DNA of 64,000 bases from Talinum fruticosum. Its lineage: Eukaryota; Streptophyta; Magnoliopsida; Caryophyllales; Talinaceae. Of the stretch, positions 1-11,500 are shown piece by piece (position 1 is the first letter of the stretch; each line of letters begins with the position of its first letter). The notes beneath the pieces were generated by a model, which did no database searches, had not been told where the DNA came from, and saw nothing but the letters and a program-made list of their open reading frames with translations. The translations under genes and the position numbers were made by a program. The stretch lies in assembly GCA_021018815.1 (NCBI GenBank), contig JAITYX010000021.1:2881001-2945000 (forward strand), in the 5' to 3' direction.

Positions 1-1730
1 CCCCGCCCCTTTTTTAGTGGAGGAACAATACAAACAGACAGCTTCTTTTCAATACAATTCGGCTCAAAATCACTTATTTCAGGTCCACCAATATTCTTCA
101 AAATCAAGATCTAATTATTGATATCCTCTCAAACTCGTTGCCCTAACTCATTGGTCAAAAGTTCTATCATTATCAGCACCAGTTAATGGCAAAAATAAGT
201 CTCCAGAGATAACCCATACTCCAGCAAACCCAAGAAACAAAACAATTGATTGCCAATCAGTCCATGATAGGTTAAGCTAAGAGTACAGATATGCTGAAGT
301 CTGTCACTATGGCAATATCCTGTGTTCCAACAACTCATGCCATAAGGGTACAAAACTAATACCTCCCAGTACCCAGGCTTCCAGGTTCCCAGTCACCTTT
401 CTCCACTGAAACACAAAATGCATATGCTAGTTGAATCTAGTTTAGACCTGAACAATACATGACATTCAATCATCTTGACTCCTGAATCGTGTTCATTTCC
501 CAAGAGCACTAGGTATTATAATTAGCCAAGTCCGAGATATATCAATATAACTCCTCCACCCCTGCTCACTCATTTACCTATCCCATAAAATGCCAACAAT
601 TACCTGCCTTCTAAACTTTTAAGGCCTTTCAATTTACAAAATGAAAAAAAGAAAAACAATTATCGATAAGGCATCCTAATTGTTTTTGGCAGCCGGAATC
701 ACCCACATATGTTTCAGACTTACACTACCTATTGCAAGTGACCAAAACCCCAGTTCCTGAACAATACTCTGATTTCAAAAATTCAATCCAATTCTTCAAA
801 TATCGCACTTACATATACATTCTTCTCCAACTCTAGTTTTTATTAAATAATTTACTGGCCTCCATCACTCCATTCTACTCATATCAAGTGATTGTTGATT
901 TGCAAACATGATAAGCTTCCTCGAGCAAAAATCCTAAACAATACACCGAGTATTTGACATGTGATTTCATCCTTTCACACATCTCAAAGTTAATAACACA
1001 ATGGCAAATCGTCTATTTTCAACATCTACAAGCAACTTCTCAGTACAACCGACAATTAACAGCAATATAATCACTCCTCAACAATCACAAAATCTGGCTT
1101 TGCCGCTAAAACTAGAGACAAGTGAAACTCAACAGAAGCAAAAACTGCAGTATAAGATTCGAATCGCGCCATAAATGATAGGAGAGAAATAAACACAGTA
1201 CCTCGACACTGAAATTTCTTGTACTCCCAGAAGCGAACTGTAATGAATCAAATTATCAATGGTTCGACCATTCAATTTGTGAATCTGCAAACAATCGTGC
1301 GTTTCTGCTATCAACTGATCTCTTCTTTAAACGCTCCGATCTGATGTCTTAGATTCGGGGAGAAAGAGGGTCGCGTGAGAAACAAGTGACTTGAAAGCGG
1401 ATTTCCAGACAAATTGCAGCTACTATTTTTACAGCCACATGGGTTCCTTTTAGGCTCGAAAGTACGAAGGGAAAAAATTATAAGACTAATTAATTAAATT
1501 CAACGGAATAAATTACAGCCACATGGAGGAGAGAGAGAGGCGAGGATTGGAGATGTGCAGGAGCAGCGGGCAAGGGAGGAGATGGAGATGCGTAGCACCA
1601 GGCAACCGGAAGTGGCTCTGCGGTGGCGTCGGCAGCGGTCTAGGCAGCCGGAGACAAAGGAGGAGAGAGATGATGGGTGAGTGTGAAGAAGTGTGAAGAT
1701 GGCTCGCGTACGCTTAGTAGATTCAGAATT
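1..1730 (-). other. Possible 5' leader and first intron of a leftward gene
   Basis: I recognise no protein here. On the minus strand, about 1380 down to 1200 reads like a plant 5' untranslated exon. It ends in a consensus-like donor (CGAG followed by GTACTG, near 1200), and the rest toward position 1 is T-rich on that strand, as plant introns are. The gene body would lie left of the window. A GC-rich, purine-rich patch at about 1520-1700 could be promoter or repeat. This is inference from base composition and one splice-like site only. Confidence 0.25.
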
Positions 1731-2254
1731 TGATTATTTTCTTTCAAAATTACTTATTATATAACTTAATCATTTATAAAAATTGATTGTTATTATCATA
1801 GCTTAAATTTAAAATTTTAAAGTCCATTGCAGATCTTTATTGTAATAATTAATTATTTAATCTCAAATAATAAAAAATAAAAACCAGATTTATAAATTTA
1901 GTCTAAAAATAACTCATAAACCAAACACATCGTAAACTCGTGAAAAATTAAGAGAGAGAGCTCAAAGTATATAAATAAAGCACTAATTTGGGTTTACGGT
2001 AATCATAAGAACTATCCATATTTTTTAAACTATGATGAACTTGGAGATACTTCTAAAGTTAATTATAAAAAATTACAAAAATTATAAATGACATGTAACA
2101 TTGTAAAATTAAAAAGAACAAAGTCAAAGAAAAATGTGATTTTCTATAGCAAAATTAGAAGAAATAGGTGATGACTAGAGCTCCTAATTTTTACTGCTAA
2201 AATACATTTTTTAATAGTGTGACTAAATTGTCTAAAAAAATGAAACTATCAACA

Positions 2255-2465
2255 AAACTAAAGGTTTGTTTGAACTTATATACAAAACACACATAAAGGA
2301 AAATGAACATAAACAAATATAAAACAAAACAAAAATGAATATAAACGAACATAAACGAACATAAACAAGTTGTTAAAACATAAACGAACGAATATAAATT
2401 AATATAAATGAAAAAAAACATAAATGAACATAAAACAACGTAAACCAACATGAAACAAATTGTTT
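2255..2465. repeat. Degenerate minisatellite of a GAACATAAAC-like unit
   Basis: A run of about 200 bases is built from loosely repeated 10-12 base units resembling gaacataaac. Its minus strand is open for 93 codons, but the predicted peptide is only Phe/Tyr/Val/Cys low-complexity sequence dictated by the repeat, so I do not call a gene. Around it, 1731-3180 is AT-rich with no gene I can support. Confidence 0.5.
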
Positions 2466-3340
2466 TCCCTAACATCATACATTGGGTTCATCAATTCCAT
2501 TATAAATTTTGATACAAAAGGTTTGGATTTCTTCTCTTTTTAAAAGAGGTTTGGCTTCATATAACTCAATGGAGACTTCCACTGTATGACGCTATATTAA
2601 AAGAAATATTGAATATGATAATTAATAATTGTACATGGATTAAGAGAAATGAAGAACTAGGCAACTACTAAATAATCAAATCACCCTAATTATCAAAAAA
2701 ACATAATATCCAAAACTTCCTTAAATTTCAGAATTATATATACATTTATTTGTTTATTTTACTATTGTGGTTTAATATGTTGTCTTTGTGCAAATGGTAT
2801 AATCAACGATCTATTATTATTATAATTTCTAATGATGTGGTAGTTACCATTTATAAACCGTTAATGCTGTTATATCAATTCAACTCAAATTAACGTAAGA
2901 ATATATAATTAACACACATATATTTTATACTATAGATCCAAAGTTATAAATCGAGAGAATAAGCTATCATGTAAAGAAAATTTTGTTGTCAAATATTTTG
3001 AAAATAAAGGGTGATATTTCAATTTTTTAAAAAATTTAAAAACTATTATAGTTTAATGTTTGTAATGTCACACACTATCAAAGGCAAATGTTTAGTGATA
3101 AAAAAAAGTCAAATATTTAAGTGAATATCAGTTACCTAGCAAAGTCATTTTTTTAAAATGCCAAATTTATTTCCTTTAGATATGTTCGTTCATCAAAACT
3201 AGTTGTTGTAAGTTGTTATGAGCGAGTTATGAACTACTGTAAGTTGTTATGAGCAGTTATAATTAATTGTTATATCTGTTGTAAGCTATTATAGTGGTTA
3301 TAATGATAATACTAAGATTTTTAAATATAATAAATATTTT

Positions 3341-3341
<1 letters not shown>

Positions 3342-3400
<59 letters not shown>
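3342..3400. repeat. (TAA)n microsatellite
   Basis: A nearly perfect AAT/TAA trinucleotide run of about 59 bases. It is preceded by a roughly 25-base AT-rich block (attactaagatttttaaat) that recurs at about 3454, so the microsatellite and its left flank appear to have been duplicated locally. Confidence 0.85.
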
Positions 3401-3402
<2 letters not shown>

Positions 3403-3486
3403 AAGCAATATATTTCCTACAATGATGATAATAATCATAATAATTATATTATATTACTAAGATTTTTAAATATAATAATAATTTTC

Positions 3487-3556
3487 TACAACAACAACAA
3501 CAACAACAACAATTATTATTATTATTATTATTATCATTATTATTATTATTATTATT
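3487..3556. repeat. (CAA)n then (TTA)n compound microsatellite
   Basis: A CAA run at about 3487-3511 passes directly into a TTA run at about 3512-3556. The TTA part is the reverse complement of the TAA run at 3342-3400, so the two can pair as a long hairpin arm. The surrounding 3180-3650 is rich in repeated ttgttat/ataacaa words, resembling the block at 23.2-23.75 kb. Confidence 0.75.
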
Positions 3557-3822
3557 ACATGAGTTTATGATTAACGATTATATCAATTATAAGTTGTTAT
3601 AAGTTGTTAATAGTTGTAAACGTTTTTATAAATGTTAATTCGATCATATGGTACCTTTAAAAGTCATCTACTCACCTATATATATATTTTTTAAAGAGCC
3701 AAATATACTCCCTTTAAGAGCACTTGTAATGTAGGATCATGTGATCTAATTTTGTCTATGTGATCAAATTTATTTTGTCGTAACGCATGTTCTATTTAAT
3801 CCGAGATTGATCCTACCTTAAG

Positions 3823-4881
3823 AAGTACTAAAGCATGTTAGTGCAAAATGTTGGAACTTCCTATGGGGAGCTAATGCTGAATATAGAAAAGCCCCTTATG
3901 TCTATTGGAAGGACACTTGCAGACCCAAAACATATGGTGGCTTGGGGATGAAGAACATACACATGTGAAATGAGGCATGTGCTGCTAAGCTTGTGTGGGT
4001 AGTGACCATGAAAAGGGATATATTGTGGGTCAAGTGGGTGCATGAACAATACATCAAGACTGATAATTGGTGGACATACATCCCCCATGCAGATACATGT
4101 TATTGAAAAAAATCTGCAATGTCAAGGAACATTTCAAATGGGGTTGTTATGCAAATCAGAAATGGGAGTGGAAACAGGGGGCAAAAGCAAACTACACTGT
4201 CAATGAGGGATAGCTATGGGGATTGTATCTCCAAAACAAGGCTAAATGGACTAGAATGGTGTGGTCAGGAGCTAATATATCTAGACATACATTCACTTTC
4301 TGGCTGTTGATGAAAAGGAAACTCCCAGTGAGAGTAAGACTCAACAAGTTCATGCCTAAGTTAGACATAATGTGTGGGGCCTGTGGAAAAAGTGCAGAAA
4401 CGATGGAACGTTTATTCTTTGACTGTGATACAGCACAATACATATGAGAGGATTTTATACTACATATGAAGAGGAGTGCAAGTATGAGGAGATAACTTGT
4501 GGCAATGGCTTGATAGATTGCTGAACATGAAAGAAGAGGGGTGAAAGAAGAAGCTGGTATGGGTTGGGGTAGCTGCCGGTATATACTACATATGAAGCAC
4601 TAGAAACTACAAGATCTTCAGGAGCTGCTGCAAAGACTGCCCAGCCATAGTTAGGGAAATAAAGGAAAAGACAGAACGAGACTGCAGAGTCTAAGTTGGG
4701 GATCCAAAAATATGAGCAATGTATAGAGATGCTCTTAATGTAAATAGCTAAATTTTATAGTTGGGAGATTGCAAGTAAGGGGTTTAGCCTTGCAAAATCT
4801 GTAAAAGGGCACAACCCCCAGTTTTTCCTCACAAATGGTAATGAATACACACTAAATTTTTACCAAAAATATCTAGTAGTA

Positions 4882-4944
<63 letters not shown>

Positions 4945-4976
4945 GGAATAATAATAACAATAGTAGTAGTAGTATT
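3823..4976 (+). mobile_element. 5'-truncated, decayed LINE (non-LTR retrotransposon) 3' end
   Basis: The plus strand, read across frameshifts and stops, gives the reverse-transcriptase zinc-binding domain (zf-RVT) typical of plant L1-type LINEs. It begins at about 3850 with the N-F-L-W-G and W-K-D-T-C-R-P-K motifs, then G-G-L-G-M-K-N-I. A Cys-x2-Cys pair follows at about 4376-4388 (CGACGKS), and a W-K-H-R-N-Y-K-I-F tail motif lies near 4590. The copy ends in a (TAA)n tract at about 4874-4950, matching the microsatellite tails of many plant LINEs. The reverse transcriptase and endonuclease domains are absent. In-frame stops, for example near 3966, show it is dead. Confidence 0.75.
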
Positions 4977-5297
4977 AATAGCGTTGGTAGCATATGGCGT
5001 AATTTTTCAAACTTTGAGAGAAATATGTCATTTTCATAAACAACTCTTCTTAAAAACTAATGGGAAGAATTGTTTGAGAAGCGGTTTGAGCCAAACAACT
5101 ATTGACCAAATACAACTTTCACTATTTTGACTCAATTAAAGCTCCCAAACAATCCCTTTTTCTCAAACCGCTGTTATAACCGAGGAGGACCGATATAAAT
5201 GGTATAAGCTCAAAAATTTGGATCATGGATGTGGAAGTTTTAAAAAATGAAAATAAGCCATTTGATTTCAAATTTGGAGGAGCGGATTGGGACTATA

Positions 5298-5307
5298 TTT
5301 TCCCGCC
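5298..5307 (+). promoter_or_regulatory. E2F-type site upstream of SMC2
   Basis: TTTTCCCGCC matches the E2F/DP consensus TTTSSCGC. It lies about 240 bases before the SMC2 start codon, at the expected promoter/leader boundary. E2F control would fit a gene needed around S phase and mitosis. The match is seen directly; function is inferred. Confidence 0.5.
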
Positions 5308-5545
5308 TCTGAAATTCCACCGCATTTCTCTCTCCAGCCAACCTGTTCTCTTTCCCCTCCTCTTCTCCATCCAGTTTCCGAGTTTTTCCTCCCCAGGAAG
5401 AACGCGACATGCTTCAAATTTCAACAAAAACGACCTCAAATCTCAACACCTTTCTCTAATTTTAATATCTCTTCCTTCAAGCTAAACCCCGGAACACTAG
5501 AGCAAAGCCCTATAATTTCAATTTCAGGATCTCCACCTAGCAAAA

Positions 5546-8500
5546 ATGCACATCAAAGAGGTTTGCTTAGAAGGGTTCAAATCGTACGCTACGAGGACAG
5601 TAATCCCGGGCTTTGATCCGTACTTCAACGCAATCACTGGGCTCAATGGGTCGGGCAAGTCGAACATTCTGGACTCCATTTGCTTCGTTTTGGGCATCAC
5701 GAACTTGAGCCAGGTACGGGCTTCCAATCTTCAGGAATTGGTTTACAAGCAAGGCCAGGCTGGGATCACCAAAGCCACTGTTTCGATAATTTTTGATAAC
5801 TCGGATCGCAGTAGGAGCCCTCTAGGGTACGAGGATTGCCCCGAGATTACAGTCACTCGTCAGGTTAGTGAGCTTTAATTTGAAAGCTTCGAATCTTTTT
5901 TTCTGGGTCCTTTTTCGTTGTCCTTTGAATTACAGATGTCGGTTGCCATTTTGAGCTTCTGCGTATTTCGGCTTTCTGGTTTGAGTGGAGATAGAGCATT
6001 GAACTGGAAGCTCTTGAAAGTCAAGTTGAAAAAACTTGAATTTTCAACATTTGGGCTAGAAATTGAAGTTGAACCATAATCAATTTTAGCTTGGTTTCTA
6101 CTTTCTAGATATAGGTATGGAATAGAGATAAAAAAAAAAAGAAGGTTTAAGCTCCATGGCAGTTACCTCTTCTCAAACCAAATTATGATTGGCGTCCCTT
6201 ATGCTACAGACCCAGACTCATTTAACTTGCGAATATCTTCAAATTTGAGCATATAAGGCTATGTTTTAAAAAAATTTTTTTTAAAGAGACTAATAGATAA
6301 AAGAAAAAAAAAACGTCAGCTATATCACCAAGTAAGCATTATGAGTTGGGATTATGTAAGAATGGGTAGATGGAGGTCTTCCCATTGTTGAAATGCATAT
6401 AACCAATTTGATGTTGAATATTCGAATTCCTCATTCTGTTATCATTTGTGCCTGTTCATGTGGGCATGAATAACAGATGCAGTTTGTTCCATTTGGTGAA
6501 AATAATGATTCTGTGATATCCTTATTGTCATATTTTGCAGATTGTAGTTGGTGGGAGGAACAAGTATCTGATTAACGGGCACCTTGCTCAACCTAGCAGG
6601 GTTCAAAATCTCTTCCACTCAGTCCAACTTAATGTGAATAATCCACATTTCCTTATAATGCAAGGACGCATAACAAAAGTTCTAAATATGAAGCCTCCCG
6701 AAATTTTATCCATGCTTGAAGAGGCTGCTGGAACTAGGATGTATGAGACAAAGAAAGAAAATGCCTTAAAAACACTTGAGAAAAAGCAGAGTAAAGTAAA
6801 TGAGATCGACAAACTTCTTGACCAGGAAATCCTTCCTGCTTTGGAGAAGTTGAGGAAAGAAAGAATGCAGTACATGCAATGGGCTAATGGGAATGCTGAG
6901 CTAGACCGGCTGAAAAGGTTCTGCGTTGCTTACGAGTATGTAGAAGCAGAGCGGATCAAAGATACTGCAGTCCGTGAGGTGGAGCAAATACAGTCTGCTA
7001 TAAGCGAGATTGATAGTAATGCACTTAAAATGAAGGCAGAGCTTCAAGAATTGGATGTCAAAGTATCCGAATTGACTGCTGAGAAGGAAGCAAGCATGGG
7101 CGGTGAAATCAAAACATTGCAGCAGAAAGTGGATGCTTTTGCTCATGATCTTGTAAAGGAGACATCTGTTCTGAAAAATAATGAGGACACTCTCAAAAGT
7201 GAAAAAAGGAATGCTGAGAAGGTAAGCTTATTTGTGTTGGACTGGTGCTTGGTCATGGTTCTGTGACAGAATTTTAATTACTGACACCATTTAAAAATGC
7301 TAAGATTGCTAAAAACATTGAAGAACTGAAGCAATCTGTGGAGGAGAGGGCTGCTGCTGTAAAAAGGCAGAGGATGGTGCAGCTGATCTCAGACAGAGAG
7401 CGCAAGAACTCTCGAAAGATTTGGAGAACAGTGAAAAAGAATACCAGGTGGAGGAATTGTTATCGATCATTTATTCTGACAATAAGATGACTTGGATATG
7501 TGAGTTTGTAACAGGATTTTCGCCACTGACACTGACTAACATGAGCAGGGTGTGCTGGCTGGAAAGAGCAGTCAGAATGAAGAGAAGTGCCTTGAGGACC
7601 AACTAGCTGATGCGAAAGTAGCTGTAGGAAATGCAGAAATAGAGCTAAAACAACTGAAAACACAAATAAGCCACAGTGAAAAAGAGTTAAAAGAGAAAAA
7701 GGCTCAGTTCATGTCTAAGCGCAATGAAGCAACTGCTGTAGAAAAGGAACTAAATGTTAGGAGAAAGGAAGTGGAAACTGTTAAGAAGACATTAGATTCC
7801 CTCCCTTTCAAAGAAGATGATAATCGCCGCATGGAAGCTCTGCATCAGGTCAGTATATCTTGCTATTATGCCCTCCAGTAGTATGCAGGGTCAGACCAAC
7901 TTTTAGAATTTTATCTTCCTAATATTTTCCTTACTCACCTTTGCTTCTGTCATTTCTTAGGAGCGGACAGCTGAGCTTGAGGAGGTGCAGAAACTTAAAG
8001 ATAAAATAAGGGTCCTTTCCGGACAGTTGGCGAATGTTGAGTTCACTTTCCGTGACCCTAGCAGGAATTTTGATAGGTCAACTGTAAAAGGTGTTGTTGC
8101 GAAACTCATCAAAGTTAAAGATGAATCCACAATGACTGCTCTGGAGGTATCCAATGCTTTGTTTACAATGTTAAGATCTTTCCTGCACAAGCGGGACACC
8201 CAATGGAAGTTGTATTATTTTCATCTTGCTTTATTTGACAGTCTGATTACAAAATAGAAAACATCTTTATTGTGCAGGTTGTGGCTGGTGGTAGGTTGTA
8301 TAATGTTGTTGTTGATACGGAAACCACTGGTAAACAGCTTTTGCAAAATGGTGATCTTCGAAGGAGGGTTACCATCATTCCTCTGAACAAAATTCAATCT
8401 CATGTTATACCTCCTGAGAAACAGCGAGCTGCTGCTAACCTGGTTTACTCCCAATTTTAAAATTTTTTTTTTTATTTTGACAAGTTTTACATGCCAATTG

Positions 8501-11500
8501 GTTGCAATCTAAGTTTATATTGAATTTATGCTTCTATGTTTCTTCAGGTTGGGAAAGAGAATGCCAAACTGGCACTTTCTTTGGTGGAATACGATAAAGA
8601 ATTGAAGGTATGCTTCTATTTATGCTACAACGACTACCTCAATTGATGTCATCTCTTGTATTTGATGAGTTGCTTGTACCTGTCATATATAGGATTCATC
8701 ATGGAGCACAATCAAATCAATATTGTAGTTACTCTAAATATACATAGTCTTTCACGTTCTGCATTGTGTAGATCTGTTCTTTTGATTCTCTTTTCATGCA
8801 CTTGTAAATCCAGTAGAGACTTGCTAGTTTCTCTCCATCTCTCTCTCTCTCTCAGTTTTCATGAAGACTCAACAGTTTTCATAAAGCTCGAACTATACTT
8901 TCTCTCTCTATTTACTGCACAAGCACTTTGAGGTTCATTTTGAAAGCTCCATTTTGATATCTGATTCTCTTTGCAGAATGCCATGGAGTATGTTTTTGGG
9001 TCCACCTTTGTCTGTAAGACCAGGGAAGCGGCAGTGAAGGTTAGTTTAAAGTTATTTTTTTGTCAAATAAATTTTCTGAGGTTGGTAACTTAGAAAGTAT
9101 AGCAAGGTGTTGGCTTCTCCACGTTAGTCCCCTGGAGTTTTCCTTTAACAGTTCTTAAGCTAATTGCATCAAGTACCCATGCTTTTCATCATGATATATT
9201 CGATAAAAATGAATCTGTGTCAATTACATAGTATAATTTAGTCCATTAAATTGAAGAACCCATTGTAATAAATTTCGTAATGACCATTAAGTTCTAATAT
9301 ATGATACTCACAGCTCCTTTGAACCAATTTTCGAATTCATTTTCCACCAATGTATCAATTGCTGCATCACTAACATCAACATACATAACTCATTTTAGGG
9401 TTTAGGGTTTAGGCGTCACTTTTTCGGGCAACACCTTTAGTGATAGATTCTTCCATTTCTTATGTTTCATAACAAGCATGCCACAGTTACCTGTACTAGG
9501 CTCAACTTTTTAATTTTTTAAAAAACCTCAATCTTATATTTTGAATACATTAAAAGAAACATATATGACTGGGGTTGGGTGAAGAAAATAACAAGAGAAG
9601 TAAGCTGAATTTAAATGATTGGATAACTGTAGTGCTCACTGTTGCAGAGACCATTTATCACAAAAATGAACCACGTTTTAAATGAAGTTCATTTATTTTT
9701 GAAGTTGCAAATTCTTAGTAGCCTGGCCTGTCAAGTGACTTCAGATGTCCTGTAATCTCTTTGGAGTAGAGACAAACCTAGATATTAAGAGAGTACTATT
9801 TTGAACGGTTAACCTTGGTTCGGTATGATTGCTTGCTATAAACATGCGTGTGGTGACTGTGATTGGTTTTTTGTCTGAGTTAATATCAATTTGATACTTT
9901 ATAGGTTGCATTTAATAAAGAAGGAAACGTTGACATTAGGGAGCCATGTGTTACTCTTGAAGGAGACGTATTCCAGCCCAGTGGTCTCTTGACTGGTGGT
10001 AGTCGGAGGTATGTGCCTACTCTGATTCATTTTCGCTGAAATCATCTTTTTGGAGTAAGACTCCATAAATACTTCTACAATACATATTCATGCTTTTGCT
10101 TTGCAATCAAAGCATCTTTTGTTTAAGACTATAAGGCATAATGACTTGGGCTGCTGATTCAAACTCTTCACAAATTATATCACCCAAAAAAGATCCTCGA
10201 TTCTAGTTTGCCCTTTCACGTCATAGAATTGGCATCCTATATAGAAATAGACCATTAGGTTGGTTTAAGTTCTTAAAAGTACCACATACATGGGCGTTTT
10301 CTAAGAGCATTGCAGTTTTGTTGCTTCTCATCAGCTAATTTTAAGTTTGACTTCTTTAGACGTATGCAGAACTGCAGGTTGTGAAAGGGACAATATTGAT
10401 AGGATAGTAAATAAGCCTAAAGAAAAGTCATTTCATGTGGTTGTTTTGCAAATTCTTGTAGTATGTCAGTTAAATTTGTTGCCAGCAAAGTTTATATCCT
10501 CAAATTTTCCTTCTTTTCCCTTGTATGCATGATTATTTTAAGTATATCCAGATATTGAACTTCTGGTGCCTTGGATATCATGTTTGGCAATTAGCGACAA
10601 CAGGAGTTTGCTGCTGATCTTGTTAGTTAGCATAACTTGCTGTTTAAGTGGGCTGTTGATGTTGCAGGGGTGGTGGTGAATTGCTCAGACAGCTGCGTGC
10701 TTTGGTAGAGGCTGAATCAAACCTTTCTACTCATCAGAAGAGATTATCTGAAATAGATGCTGAGGTTAGTGGTTCTCTTACAAGGTGGGAAAAGTAAACT
10801 TGGTTGGAATTGGGAATTGAAAGATGATGTGCTATTTGTAGTTTGATTTGAGCTGACTGTTCATCAGAAATCCATATATACAGTGCCAGATATGGCCATA
10901 TTTTCGTATGGTTCATGTTATTGAAATCTTATGGGCACTTTTTTTCCCCTTGTTTTCGTGAGAAAATGACTTTCTTCTCAAAGGTTGTCTAATATTTAGT
11001 CATCTTATCAGAAAACTTGTTTCATGAATGGTTTTTGTTTCTGGTCTTTATTGAGCTAAGCTAAAATTTCAATTGGGTGAAAAATTTTCATGTGTGCTCT
11101 TTCCATAACACTTCGAAGTGGGTTTTCCCATGATTAAGGATCAAAATGAATTCTACAGGGCTGCACTCTTGCATATGTTGTGCTCATGTAATTTTAAGAC
11201 ATTTAGTTGCTTTCCGCTTGTTTGAAGTTTGAATTGTGTTCTGGAGCTAGAGAATCCCGTCGTATGGGCCTTGGAAAACACGATTGTCAAATGTTTTGGG
11301 GAGTGGATGAAAAATGGGAATGTGAAAATGAAGCATTGTGAAAGAGAATAATGCAAATGTCTTTCCCCCAAAAGGAAAAAGAAAACAAAAATGAAATAGA
11401 GAAATGCACATCCCAAACAATGTCGTATTCTCACTACAACATATTTTGAATCTTTGACTGAATGCAGAGTATGGCAGGTATCACTTATCAACAACTAACC

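Noticed and set aside
2197..2478. 93-codon minus-strand frame resembling a membrane protein
   Set aside because: The hydrophobic peptide is produced by the GAACATAAAC-like repeat.
3716..4743. TIR element with ends GAGCACTTGTAATG and GATGCTCTTAATG enclosing the LINE fragment
   Set aside because: The right 'end' lies inside the LINE reading frame, which continues past it to the TAA tail, so the match is coincidental.
7319..7372. Alternative splicing that would avoid the SMC2 exon 3 frameshift
   Set aside because: The frame needed downstream has a TGA at 7319-7321, while the conserved N-terminal half of the exon is only in the other frame, so no acceptor choice keeps both halves.
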